Assembly: GCF_029212575.1 (NCBI RefSeq)
Contig: NZ_JARGPK010000021.1
Coordinates: 1-64,000, forward strand
Direction: 5' to 3'
DNA length: 64,000 nucleotides
From: Antarcticimicrobium sp.
Lineage (GTDB): Bacteria; Pseudomonadota; Alphaproteobacteria; Rhodobacterales; Rhodobacteraceae
Position numbers and translations under genes: made by a program. Within the stretch, counting starts at the first letter, position 1. Each line of letters begins with the position of its first letter. Below are positions 49,273 through 57,942 of this stretch, piece by piece. The notes below the pieces were generated by a model that worked only from the letters and a program-made list of their open reading frames with translations, was not told the origin of the DNA and searched no databases.

Positions 49273-51387
49273 ATGCGAATTGACGGAATGGATGCCATTT
49301 TCGCCCCTCGTTCTGTTGCCGTGATCGGCGCGTCGAGTGACCCCAAGCGCATCGGCGGACGGCCGGTGGATTTTCTCATACGTCACGGGTTCGACGGCCC
49401 GATCCTGCCGATAAATCCGAAGTCGCCCGAGGTGCAGGGTTTGACGGCCTATCCGTCGATCTCCGAGGCCCCGACGACCCCGGATCTGGCGGTGATCGCG
49501 CTGCCCGCGCCGCTGGCGGTTCAAGCGGTCGAGCAATGCGCGGCCCGCGGCGTGCGGGGGGCGGTGATCTTCAGCTCGGGGTTTTCCGAGGTTGATTCCG
49601 AAGGCGCCGCGCTTCAGGCGCGCATGGTGGATATCGCGCGCGAAGGGGGTATGCGGCTTGTCGGGCCGAACTGCCTTGGCATCGCCAATGTGCGCCACAA
49701 TCTTTACGCCACCTTCACACCGGGGGTCGAAAAGCACCTGCCCAAGCCCGGCGGCGTGTCGATCGTCAGCCAGAGCGGCGCCTTCGGGTCGTATTGCATG
49801 ACGCTGGTCAGGATGCGCGGACTGGGTGTGAACCTCTGGGCGACGACGGGCAATTCCTGCGACGTCGATTTCGCCGATGCGGTGGCCTATTGCGCGCAGG
49901 ATGACGAAACCCGGGTAATCATGGGATACCTCGAAGGCGCGACCGACCGCGACAGGCTGGTCGAGGCCCTTGAACTGGCGCGCGCAGGGGAAAAGCCGGT
50001 GGTCATGATGAAGGTCGGCCGCAGCGCGGTCGGTGCCGAGGCCGCGCAATCGCATACCGCCTCGCTGGCGGGGTCCGACGCGGTCTATGACGCGGCCTTT
50101 CGGCAATACGGCGTCTACCGGGCGCAATCGGTCGACGAAATGTTCGATGTGACCTATGCCTGCGCCGAATCCGGTTCGATGATGCAGGGCGACCGGCTGG
50201 GTCTTGTGACGGTGTCCGGCGGCGTTGGGGTGCTGATGGCCGACGAGGCCGAGAAACTGAAACTGGACGTGCCCGCGCTTCCCGATCACGCGCAGAAAAA
50301 ACTGAAAGAGGTGCTGCCTTTCGCAGGTGTCCGAAATCCGGTCGATGTGACGGCGCAGTTGGTCAACCAGATCGACCTGCTGGAAACCAACATGGATGTG
50401 TTGTTTGGCGACGGCGAAATCGACGGAGCCATCATCTTCATGTCCACGGTCGGTCTTGTCGCCGACCTGAACGAAGCCATCCGGACCGGGCTGGAGCGCA
50501 TCCGCGAGAAGTTTCCCGGCCGGCCGATGCTGTTCTGTTCGCTGACCGAACCCGAGGGTCGTGCTGCATATGAAAAGTCGGGGTTCATCGTGTTCGAGGA
50601 ACCGACCCGCGCGGTCCGTGCGATGGCCGCATTGCGCTATTTCGCCAGGTCCTTCGCTCGGGCCGGCGAACATGACCCGATACCCGAACTGTCCGACCTG
50701 TCGCCGTTGCCGGACGGCATGGTGAACGAGATCGAGGCCAAGGCGCTGCTTGCCGAGGCCGGCATCGGGATCGTGCGCGAAACCCTGGCCAGGACTCCGG
50801 AGGCGGCAGCCGAGGCGGCGCAGGAGATGGGCTTTCCGATCGTGTTGAAGATCGCCTCGCCCGACATCCTGCATAAATCCGATATCGGTGGCGTGGCGCT
50901 GAACCTGCGCTCGGTCGAAGAGGTCCGCTCTGCCGGGGCGCGCATTCTGGAACTGGCGTCCGAGAAAGCGCCCGATGCGCGAATCGACGGTCTGGTCGTG
51001 GCGGAACAGGCAGCACCTGGGCTGGAGGCCATACTGGGTGTGACCCAGGATCCGGCGTTCGGCCCGGTGGTCATGTTCGGTCTGGGCGGCGTGCTGGTCG
51101 AGGCGCTGGGAGACGTGTCCTTCCGGGTTGCTCCTTTCGGTCCCGCCGAAGCGCGCCGCATGATCGACGAAATCCACGGTCGAAAACTGCTGGACGCATT
51201 CCGGGGGGCGCCCGAACGCGACATCGGCGCGCTCGCCGACGCCCTTGCGCGCCTGTCGGCCTTTGCCGCCTATCACGGGGCAGCGCTTGAGACCATTGAT
51301 GTGAACCCGTTGATCGTCGGGCCCAGTGGCCAGGGCGCCGTGGCCGCTGATGGCGTAATCATCCCCACAAAGCGAGGCGGCCACTGA
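49273..51387 (+). CDS. ADP-forming acyl-CoA ligase, fused alpha-beta
   Basis: 704 residues. The alpha part (about 1-460) has SVAVIGASSDPKRIGGR, GPNCLGIANVRHN, SQSGAFGSYCM and the phosphohistidine motif QSHTASLAGSDAVYDAAF (His261). The ATP-grasp part (about 490-700) has FPIVLKIASPDILHKSDIGG, FGPVVMFGLGGVLVEALGD and ETIDVNPLIVG. It catalyses acyl-CoA + ADP + Pi interconversion with acid + ATP + CoA. Preceded by AAAGGAAGACCC. It ends the 46838 operon; IclR2 follows after 139 bases. Confidence 0.92.
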   Translation: MRIDGMDAIFAPRSVAVIGASSDPKRIGGRPVDFLIRHGFDGPILPINPKSPEVQGLTAYPSISEAPTTPDLAVIALPAPLAVQAVEQCAARGVRGAVIFSSGFSEVDSEGAALQARMVDIAREGGMRLVGPNCLGIANVRHNLYATFTPGVEKHLPKPGGVSIVSQSGAFGSYCMTLVRMRGLGVNLWATTGNSCDVDFADAVAYCAQDDETRVIMGYLEGATDRDRLVEALELARAGEKPVVMMKVGRSAVGAEAAQSHTASLAGSDAVYDAAFRQYGVYRAQSVDEMFDVTYACAESGSMMQGDRLGLVTVSGGVGVLMADEAEKLKLDVPALPDHAQKKLKEVLPFAGVRNPVDVTAQLVNQIDLLETNMDVLFGDGEIDGAIIFMSTVGLVADLNEAIRTGLERIREKFPGRPMLFCSLTEPEGRAAYEKSGFIVFEEPTRAVRAMAALRYFARSFARAGEHDPIPELSDLSPLPDGMVNEIEAKALLAEAGIGIVRETLARTPEAAAEAAQEMGFPIVLKIASPDILHKSDIGGVALNLRSVEEVRSAGARILELASEKAPDARIDGLVVAEQAAPGLEAILGVTQDPAFGPVVMFGLGGVLVEALGDVSFRVAPFGPAEARRMIDEIHGRKLLDAFRGAPERDIGALADALARLSAFAAYHGAALETIDVNPLIVGPSGQGAVAADGVIIPTKRGGH

Positions 51388-51445
51388 CAAACGAGCCCGA
51401 CATCTTCCCGATCCCCTGACAGCTGCGGCGAGCCTTCTGCGATTT

Positions 51446-51461
51446 TCTAACAGTTGACAGA
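51446..51461. promoter_or_regulatory. O1-like operator in front of IclR2 (TCTAACAGTTGACAGA)
   Basis: Twelve of 16 positions match O1, with the left arm identical. It lies 66 bases before the IclR2 ATG and just upstream of the candidate promoter, consistent with autoregulation. Confidence 0.5.
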
Positions 51462-51472
51462 AACCACATACG
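51461..51472. promoter_or_regulatory. O2-like half site in front of IclR2 (AAACCACATACG)
   Basis: Identical over 12 bases to 29103-29114, where it is part of a complete O2 site. It abuts the O1-like site, so the IclR2 promoter may integrate both signals. Confidence 0.4.
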
Positions 51473-51480
51473 CGGCCATT

Positions 51481-51507
51481 TTGCTTTCGGAATACTGTTC
51501 ATATAAT
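51481..51507 (+). promoter_or_regulatory. Candidate promoter of IclR2
   Basis: TTGCTT (51481-51486) and a consensus TATAAT (51502-51507), 15 bases apart, about 20 bases before the ATG at 51527. The local AT-rich stretch contrasts with the high-GC surroundings. Confidence 0.5.
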
Positions 51508-51526
51508 AGTATGCTGGGAGGGGATC

Positions 51527-52330
51527 ATGGAAGACGCGCATCAGACGCTGGCGAAGACCGGCGGGGACCACATCGTGAAATCAGTCGCCCGCACCTGTGA
51601 AACGTTGGTGTATTTCGACGAGGTGCGACGGCCGCTATCGGTCGTGGAAGTATCCAAGAAACTGGGGTATCCGCAATCGAGTACCTCGGCGCTCTTGAAG
51701 AGCATGGTCAGCCTCGGCTTCCTGACACACGATGCCCGAAACAAGAACTACTTCCCCACGGAACGCGTCCCTCTTCTGGGCTCATGGATGAACCCGGATC
51801 TGTTCGGCGAAGGCATCATCCAGCGGTTGCTCAAGGCGATCGCGCAACGGACGCAACATGTCGTTGTCCTGGGAACAAAGAACGGTGACGAAGCCGAGTA
51901 TGTCCAAGTAATCCGTCCGAAGAAGTCACCGATCCACCACATTTCACTCGGTACGCGACGTCCGCTGGGGACTTCGGGGGTGGGGCGGGTTCTGATGAGC
52001 CGCTTCAGCGATGAAGAAGTGTGCCGCCTGTTACGAAAGATCAATGCTTATCGTGCGCCCGACAAACCGGCGGTGGACGTGAAGGCCTTCGTCGCCTCGT
52101 TGGCCGAGACCCGTGCCAAGGGGTACTATCTTTCCACCGATCAAGTCGTCAAAGGCGCCGGATTGATCTCCATGCCTTTTCCCAGCCACCAGAGTTCCCG
52201 CCTTTTTGCCGTCGGGGTTGGTGCCACAACGGATGTCATCCAGCGATCCGAGAACGAGATTGTTAGGATCATGCGTGAAGAAATTGTTCGGCATCTGGGA
52301 AAGAAAGGTCATGATCCTAGAGTCTGTTGA
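51527..52330 (+). CDS. IclR-family transcriptional regulator (IclR2)
   Basis: 267 residues: a winged helix-turn-helix at about 17-80 (VKSVARTCETLVYFDEVRRP, LSVVEVSKKLGYPQSSTSAL, LKSMVSLGFLTHDARNKNYF), then an IclR effector domain (IQRLLKAIAQRTQHVVVLGT, RRPLGTSGVGRVLM, GAGLISMPFPSHQSSRLFAV). GGGAGGGGATC precedes the ATG. Its own promoter carries an O1-like and an O2-like element, so it is the best candidate for an O1-binding regulator, by autoregulation logic only. Confidence 0.92.
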   Translation: MEDAHQTLAKTGGDHIVKSVARTCETLVYFDEVRRPLSVVEVSKKLGYPQSSTSALLKSMVSLGFLTHDARNKNYFPTERVPLLGSWMNPDLFGEGIIQRLLKAIAQRTQHVVVLGTKNGDEAEYVQVIRPKKSPIHHISLGTRRPLGTSGVGRVLMSRFSDEEVCRLLRKINAYRAPDKPAVDVKAFVASLAETRAKGYYLSTDQVVKGAGLISMPFPSHQSSRLFAVGVGATTDVIQRSENEIVRIMREEIVRHLGKKGHDPRVC

Positions 52331-52384
52331 ACATCGGGATCCCCACCCGTCGTGATTTTTGTGCCCCCCTGGCAAAAGAGTAGG

Positions 52385-52402
52385 TTCTGACCCTGGTCAG
52401 AA
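52385..52402. repeat. Perfect 8-bp inverted repeat with 2-base spacer (TTCTGACC-CT-GGTCAGAA)
   Basis: An exact 18-base dyad 55 bases after the IclR2 stop and about 85 bases before the ACAD pseudogene. No T-run follows, so it is not a normal terminator. It may be a protein-binding site or the scar of a lost element. Confidence 0.6.
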
Positions 52403-52487
52403 TCGGTAACCCACTGGCGCTGGCTTTTTGCAAAGTCAGGGTAAATTGACGGCAGCGGGTTGCAGTGGTCCCATGAGGCAGGCACCG

Positions 52488-52833
52488 GCCTTTTCGCGCG
52501 AGCGCGTCGTCTTCGGTCGTCCGATCAGTCAGAACCAGTCTATCCAGCGTCCGCTCGCTTCGGTGTGGATGCGTCTTCAGTTCCGCCGCGCTTTACGTTC
52601 AGAACAGGCTCCGCGGGCTCCAGGCCAATACCGCGCGCACCCTAGCAGGATCGGCAGCCTACGAAGCGGCGTTCCGGGCGGTGCGCACCCATGGCGGCTT
52701 TGGCTTCGCGCAGGAATACCACGTCGAGCGCTACTTTCGCGAAAGCGTGCTGAACTTCATCGCGCCGGTCAGCGAGGAACTGATCTTCTCTTACGTGGCC
52801 GAGAAAGCGCCGGGGATGTCCAAGTCCTGTTGA
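52488..52833 (+). pseudogene. Acyl-CoA dehydrogenase remnant (C-terminal third, frameshifted)
   Basis: Begins RERVVFGRPISQNQSIQRPL (as in YANERVVFGRPIGQNQGVQ of the 48083 ACAD). It then loses frame and resumes in another frame with AAYEAAFRAVRTHGGFGFAQ, EYHVERYFRESVLNFIAPVS and EELIFSYVAEKA up to TGA at 52831-52833. The N-terminal two thirds are absent. It is a decayed paralogue of the 48083 type, next to the dctP operon and an inverted repeat. Confidence 0.85.
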
Positions 52834-52878
52834 CGCTTGATTAACGCGTGGCTGTCGCTGCGGCTTCGGTTGGCGCAA

Positions 52879-52894
52879 TAGCATATATGTGCGA
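52879..52894. promoter_or_regulatory. Operator O2 variant (TAGCATATATGTGCGA)
   Basis: On the minus strand TCGCACATATATGCTA, which shares nine leading bases with the 36358 site. It lies about 190 bases before the DctP gene that opens the 53080-63988 operon, downstream of the pseudogene. Confidence 0.5.
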
Positions 52895-53079
52895 TCTGGT
52901 GACCGCATCGGAGTGGGCACCGCTTCCGCATTGACCGGGCCGCGTGCCGTGTGGTTGCGTCGAACCAGGAAGGCCGACCTGCGGACGGGCCACGAAACGG
53001 TCCATGAGGCACCCGCCGAAACACTACGAGAGGGGCCGGGTTCGGGAAGCGTCGGCCGACGCAGGGAGGGAGAATTACG

Positions 53080-54123
53080 ATGACCGTATTGAACGGACTG
53101 GATCGGCTTGCCGCAGGCGCGGCGCTGATAATTGCGGGTGCGCTGGCGCCGCAGGTGGCCTTGGCCGAGACAACCCTCAAGGTGGCGGACACTTTTCCGC
53201 CGGGCCACTACATCGTCGAAACCGGCACCGAATACTGGATGGAGCGGGTGACCGAACTGACCGACGGTGAGGTCAAGTTCCAGTATTTCGGCGCCGGGCA
53301 GATGGGCTCGCTTCGCGACATGTTCTCGATGGTGCAATCGGGCGTGGTGGACATAGGCTATGTTCCACCGGCCTATAACGGAGGCACGATGCCGCTGGCC
53401 GGTGTGCACACGCTGCCGGGTCTGTTCTCGCAAAGTACGGTCGGCACGCCGGCTTTCTACGATACGGTGACCTCGGGGCCGATCCTGGAGAACGATTTCC
53501 TGAATAACGGGATGCGCCCCCTCTGGGGCGTGATGACCTCCACCTACAACCTCTTCACCCGTGGCAAGGAGATTGACGGCCTGGAGGATATCAAGGGGCT
53601 CAAGTTGAAGATCATCGCTGGCAACATGTCGGAATCGATCAAGGCTCTGGGCGGCGCTCCGGTGGATATTCCCAGCCCCGAAACCTATCAGGCGATCCGT
53701 ACCGGTACGGTTGACGGCGCGATCTTCCCGACCACGAGCGTCTATTCCTACAAGCTCGACGAGGTGATCGACACCGCTGTGCTAGGGCTGGATGTCTTCG
53801 TGTACTGGGCACCTTACGTGATCCGCGAAGAAGTCTGGCAAGGGCTTGCGCCCGAGTATCAGGAGGCCATGCAGCAGGCGGCGCAGGAGGCGATGCAGCG
53901 CGTCGCCGAGGAAACCGACCGCTCGGCAGCCGAACTCGAAAACAAGATGCGCGAAAGCGGCATCGAAGTCATCGTTCTCGACGAAGCGCAGCGCGAACAG
54001 GTCAAGGCGGCCACGGCGCCGGTCTTCGATGCCTGGATCGCCGGCGTCGAAGAGCGTGGCATGCCCGGCGCCGAGGTGTTGGAGGCTTTTCGCGCGAATA
54101 TCGAAAAGCACCAGAAGCAGTAA
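53080..54123 (+). CDS. TRAP transporter substrate-binding protein (DctP type)
   Basis: 347 residues with a signal peptide (RLAAGAALIIAGALAPQVAL-AE, cleavage near residue 30). DctP features: LKVADTFPPGHYIVETGTEY, FQYFGAGQMGSLRDMFSMVQ, LKLKIIAGNMSESIKALGGA (ligand-binding region). ATG at 53080 after GCAGGGAGGGAG. The ligand is probably a carboxylate fed to the 56018-63988 enzymes. The receptor is only distantly similar to the 19458 protein. Confidence 0.92.
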   Translation: MTVLNGLDRLAAGAALIIAGALAPQVALAETTLKVADTFPPGHYIVETGTEYWMERVTELTDGEVKFQYFGAGQMGSLRDMFSMVQSGVVDIGYVPPAYNGGTMPLAGVHTLPGLFSQSTVGTPAFYDTVTSGPILENDFLNNGMRPLWGVMTSTYNLFTRGKEIDGLEDIKGLKLKIIAGNMSESIKALGGAPVDIPSPETYQAIRTGTVDGAIFPTTSVYSYKLDEVIDTAVLGLDVFVYWAPYVIREEVWQGLAPEYQEAMQQAAQEAMQRVAEETDRSAAELENKMRESGIEVIVLDEAQREQVKAATAPVFDAWIAGVEERGMPGAEVLEAFRANIEKHQKQ

Positions 54124-54135
54124 GGCTGCGCGACC

Positions 54136-54705
54136 GTGCCCCCGCATGATCGTGATCCCGAAGGGGACGCCGTGCCGCCGCCGAAGGCTGGATTGCACGG
54201 CCCTCTTGGCCGCGCGATGGACCGGGTGGACACCTGGGCGAGCTGGCTGTCGCGCGTGGCGATGATGATCATGCTGGCGCTGATCCTCATCCAGGTCTTC
54301 ACCCGCTATGTCCTGAACGACCCGATCAAGGGCGTCATAGGGGCCACCGAACTTTATCTGATGCCCATAATCGTGTTCGGAAGCCTGAGCTATCTTGAGA
54401 TGCACGATGGCCATGTGCGGGTGGGGATCCTGTTCGAGGCGCTTCCAGACAAGCTGCGCACCGGTCTCGACGTGGTTCTGCGTCTGGTGGCGGCCGCGTT
54501 TTTCGCGCTGGTGTGCTACGGTGCCTCGCGTGAGGCGCTCAAGGCGTGGGATTTCGGGTATCGCACTTCGGGCGACATCGACGCGCCGCTCGTCACCGCC
54601 CTCGTGATCGCGCCGATCGGCTGCCTGCTGATTGTCCTGCGGCTTCTCGTGAACGTGGCGGGCGACGTGCAGCGGCTCCGCGACACCACGGATCGGACGG
54701 TCTGA
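54136..54705 (+). CDS. TRAP transporter small permease (DctQ type)
   Basis: A 189-residue protein with four hydrophobic segments (MMIMLALILIQVFTRYVLND, GATELYLMPIIVFGSLSYLE, GHVRVGILFEALPDKLRTGL). GTG at 54136 lies 12 bases after the dctP stop; the first 30 residues are polar, and an internal ATG may be the real start. Partner of the 54708 DctM. Confidence 0.85.
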   Translation: MPPHDRDPEGDAVPPPKAGLHGPLGRAMDRVDTWASWLSRVAMMIMLALILIQVFTRYVLNDPIKGVIGATELYLMPIIVFGSLSYLEMHDGHVRVGILFEALPDKLRTGLDVVLRLVAAAFFALVCYGASREALKAWDFGYRTSGDIDAPLVTALVIAPIGCLLIVLRLLVNVAGDVQRLRDTTDRTV

Positions 54706-54707
54706 AC

Positions 54708-55997
54708 ATGGAATATCTCGCACCCGTGTCCGTCCTGCTGGCGGGACTTCTCGTCGTCGGGATGCCGATTGGCTTCGCTATGGGCATCGCCGGCACTGTG
54801 GGGCTTTATCTGATCGGCGGGCTCAATCTTGTGCTCGGGATCCTGTCGGTCGCCCCCTATCGCAACACAGCCTCCTGGTTGCTGACTGCCATACCGCTCT
54901 TCATCCTTATGGCCGAGATCCTTTCGGCCAGCCGGATCTCGTCGGACATGTTCCGCGCCGCCAACAAGTGGGTCGGGCATCTGCCGGGCGGGCTGGCTGT
55001 GGCGACGGTGTTCACCAGCGCAGGTTTCGGTGCCGTGTCTGGCTCGTCGACCGCCGCCACCGCGACAATGGCCCGCACCGTCGCGCCGGAGGCCAATAAA
55101 TACGGCTATGACCGTGGTATGATCGTGGGCACGGTGGCGGCAGCCGGCACGCTGTCGATCATGATTCCGCCGTCGGTGGTGCTCATGGTCTACGGCATTA
55201 TCACCGAAACCTCTATCGGCGGGCTCTTCATCGCCGGCATCGTGCCCGGACTCATCACCGCGCTGTCCTTTGCCGCCATCACCATGGCCTGGGCGGGGCT
55301 GAACCCAAATCTTGCGCCGCCGGTGCAAAGCCACAGCTGGCGAGAGCGCGTCCTGTCGCTGCGTGAGCTCTGGCCGGTGATCGTGCTGTTCGTGTTTGTG
55401 GTCGCCGGAATCTATTCCGGCGCCGTCACCGTCACCGAAGCTGCGGCGGTAGGCTGTTTCGGCGCGATCCTGATCGCCGCCGTGATGCTGCGGCGCATGG
55501 GCTGGCGCGACTTCATGGACGCGCTTGAACGCACCACCCGCCCCACGGCAATGATCTTTACCATCATCATCGGGGCCCATATCTTCGGTTATTTCGTTAC
55601 CCTCACGATGGCGCCGCAGGCGCTGGTCTCCTACGTGCAGGGGCTGGAGATCAGTCCGGGAATGGTGATCCTCATTCTGATCGTGATCTACGTGCTGCTG
55701 GGTTGCGTCATGGATCAGCTGGCGATCCTGATCCTGACCATGCCGATCGTCTTTCCGATGGTCATGGAACTCGGGTACTCGCCGATCTGGTTTGGCATCC
55801 TCATCACCAAGACCGTCGAGATCGGGCTGATCACGCCGCCCATCGGGATGAACGTATTCGTCGCCAGCTCGATCGCCGGGGTGCCGCTCAAACGAGTCTT
55901 TGTGGGCGTGCTGCCCTTCGTTCTGGCAGAGTTCGCGGTTCTGGCGATGATCGCGTTCTTCCCTGAAATCGTAACCGCGTTCTCGGGCGAGTATTAG
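54708..55997 (+). CDS. TRAP transporter large permease (DctM type)
   Basis: 429 residues from ATG at 54708, 2 bases after the DctQ stop; the earlier in-frame start lies inside dctQ. DctM landmarks: GGLAVATVFTSAGFGAVSGS, AAAGTLSIMIPPSVVLMVYG, DQLAILILTMPIVFPMVMEL, VEIGLITPPIGMNVFVASSI. About 12 membrane segments. Forms the importer with 53080 and 54136. Confidence 0.93.
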   Translation: MEYLAPVSVLLAGLLVVGMPIGFAMGIAGTVGLYLIGGLNLVLGILSVAPYRNTASWLLTAIPLFILMAEILSASRISSDMFRAANKWVGHLPGGLAVATVFTSAGFGAVSGSSTAATATMARTVAPEANKYGYDRGMIVGTVAAAGTLSIMIPPSVVLMVYGIITETSIGGLFIAGIVPGLITALSFAAITMAWAGLNPNLAPPVQSHSWRERVLSLRELWPVIVLFVFVVAGIYSGAVTVTEAAAVGCFGAILIAAVMLRRMGWRDFMDALERTTRPTAMIFTIIIGAHIFGYFVTLTMAPQALVSYVQGLEISPGMVILILIVIYVLLGCVMDQLAILILTMPIVFPMVMELGYSPIWFGILITKTVEIGLITPPIGMNVFVASSIAGVPLKRVFVGVLPFVLAEFAVLAMIAFFPEIVTAFSGEY

Positions 55998-56017
55998 ACA
56001 ATGCAAAGGAGCAGAAA

Positions 56018-56767
56018 GTGGAACTGGGACTGAAGGACAAGGTGGCAATCATCACCGGGTCGGGCCGCGGGATCGGCGCGGTGACAGCGCGCGCGCTGGC
56101 CGAGGAAGGGGCGAAGGTGGTGATCACCGATATCGACCCGGAAACCACTGAAGCGACCCGCGCCGCGTTTGCCGCCGACGGTTACGCGGCGATCGGCGCC
56201 GTCTGCGACGTCACCGACGAGACACAGGTCAACGCGCTCGTCGCGCGCACGATCGAGGAATTCGGGGCGGTCCATATCCTTGTGAACAACGCCGGCTTTC
56301 CGCGCGACAACTACATCACCAAGATGCCGGAGCAAGATTGGGATGCCGTGGTGGGCGTGATCCTGAAAGGTGCCTACAACTGCTCGCGTGCCGTGGTGCC
56401 GCATTTCATGGAGCAGAACTGGGGCCGGGTGATCAATATCTCGTCGCGCGCCTATCTCGGCAATCCGGGGCAGACCAACTATGCGGCGGCCAAGGCCGGC
56501 ATCATCGGCTTTACCCGGGCGCTTGGGATGGAGCAGGGGCGCTTCAACGTCACTGTCAACGCCATCGCGCCGGGTTTCATCGCCACCGACATGATCGAGG
56601 CGCTTCCGAACTATGACCGGATCAAGTCGCGCGCGCTGGCGATGAACACCGTGCCGCGTCTGGGCAACGAGCGCGACATCGCCAACGGCGTGGTGTTCCT
56701 GGCCTCGGATGCGGCGGAATACATCTCGGGTGAGACGCTGCACATCACCGGGGGCCGATATGGCTGA
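56018..56767 (+). CDS. SDR-family 3-hydroxyacyl-CoA (or 3-oxoacyl) dehydrogenase
   Basis: A 249-residue classical SDR: TGSGRGIGAVTA cofactor loop (13-24), ITDIDPETTEATR (Asp after strand 2, favouring NAD), NNAGFPRDN, NISSRAYLGNPGQ and the catalytic TNYAAAKAGIIGF. Suitable for oxidising the hydroxyacyl-CoA made by the 59460 MaoC protein. GTG start at 56018 preceded by AAAGGAGC. Overlaps the ACAD gene by 8 bases. Confidence 0.9.
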   Translation: MELGLKDKVAIITGSGRGIGAVTARALAEEGAKVVITDIDPETTEATRAAFAADGYAAIGAVCDVTDETQVNALVARTIEEFGAVHILVNNAGFPRDNYITKMPEQDWDAVVGVILKGAYNCSRAVVPHFMEQNWGRVINISSRAYLGNPGQTNYAAAKAGIIGFTRALGMEQGRFNVTVNAIAPGFIATDMIEALPNYDRIKSRALAMNTVPRLGNERDIANGVVFLASDAAEYISGETLHITGGRYG

Positions 56768-57932
56768 ACATGTCGCGCCGTCCACCGATAACCAGGAGCA
56801 AGAGACGCGGATGCTGCGTGACAGCATACGGGGTTTCATGGCGCGCGATCTGACCGAGGCGCGCATCGCCGAATGCGAGGCGGCGGGCGAGCTGCCTTGG
56901 GAGATGGTGGGCGAGCTTCGTCAGTTCGGCTATCTCGGCGGGTTGCTGCCCGAAGACGCGGGCGGCTACGGTCTCAGCTACCGCACCTGGGCGATGATGA
57001 TGGAGGAAGCGGGGTATCGCTGGCTGTCGCTCCGGGTGCTGCTCAACACCGTCAACATCGTCGCCGCGCTGCTGCACCATCTGGGCGATGCCCGGCAGAA
57101 GGAGAAATGGCTGAAACCCGTCATGGCCGGCGAAATGCCAGTCTGGGTCGGGATCACCGAACCCGACCACGGCTCGGATGTCGCTTCGGTCCAGACCCGC
57201 GCCGAGGACAAGGGCGACCACTGGCTGATCAACGGCGGCAAGCTGTGGACGACGAACGGCGTTCACGGCCGTGTCGGAATCCTGGTGGCGCGGACCTTCA
57301 CCCAAGGCTGTGATGGCGATCTGAGCCTGTTTATCGTGGACCCCGAGGAAACCGATTTCGAAGCCTCGCGCGTGGGTACGATGTTCATCAAGGCCACGGC
57401 GACCTCACAACTCGCGTTTAATGACGCAAGGGTGCCAAAGGAAAACCTGTTGGGTCCGGCGGGCAAGGGCCTCAAGGCGATCCTTACCGGGTTGAACTAT
57501 GGCCGGCTCAACGTGGCGGCGGGCGCAGTTGGCGCGGCGCAGCGGTCGCTGGACCTGTCCACCGATTACGTCAAGACGCGCAAGCAGTTCGGCAACGTGA
57601 TCGGAAGCTATCAACTGGTGCAGAAGCTGATCGTCGATATGACCATCCGCACCGAGGCCGCCCGCGCGCTGACGGACCGTGCCGCCCAAGCGCTGGACGC
57701 GGGTCTGCCCGGGCGCAAGGAATGTTCGATCGCCAAGCTTTATGCCAGCGAGGCGGCGCATGAGGTGGCCTCGATGGCGCTACAGGCGCACGGCGGGCTG
57801 GGATATTCCACCGACTACCCCGTCGAGCGGTTGTTCCGCGACACGCGCGGCGGGCTGATCCCCGAGGGCACGTCGGAAATCCAGACATTGATCATAGGGC
57901 GTGAGGTTCTCGGGATCTCGGCCTTCACCTGA
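56760..57932 (+). CDS. Acyl-CoA dehydrogenase (classical EGT catalytic Glu)
   Basis: 390 residues from ATG at 56760. GITEPDHGSDVASVQTRAED, KLWTTNGVHGRVG, YVKTRKQFGNVIGSYQLVQK and the end motif GLIPEGTSEIQTLIIGREVL with Glu369 at the MCAD/SCAD catalytic position. It is the only ACAD in the window with the classical EGT. The helix-G position is Gly-Arg (LNYGRLNVAAG), as expected for this type. The 8-base overlap with the SDR gene suggests coupling. Confidence 0.9.
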   Translation: MAEHVAPSTDNQEQETRMLRDSIRGFMARDLTEARIAECEAAGELPWEMVGELRQFGYLGGLLPEDAGGYGLSYRTWAMMMEEAGYRWLSLRVLLNTVNIVAALLHHLGDARQKEKWLKPVMAGEMPVWVGITEPDHGSDVASVQTRAEDKGDHWLINGGKLWTTNGVHGRVGILVARTFTQGCDGDLSLFIVDPEETDFEASRVGTMFIKATATSQLAFNDARVPKENLLGPAGKGLKAILTGLNYGRLNVAAGAVGAAQRSLDLSTDYVKTRKQFGNVIGSYQLVQKLIVDMTIRTEAARALTDRAAQALDAGLPGRKECSIAKLYASEAAHEVASMALQAHGGLGYSTDYPVERLFRDTRGGLIPEGTSEIQTLIIGREVLGISAFT

Positions 57933-57942
57933 GGAGGCGGCC

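Noticed and set aside
49246-51390. Minus-strand open frame of 714 codons
   Set aside because: It lies entirely opposite the fused ADP-forming ligase, whose motifs are complete. The frame is a high-GC shadow with His/Arg-rich sequence and no family features.
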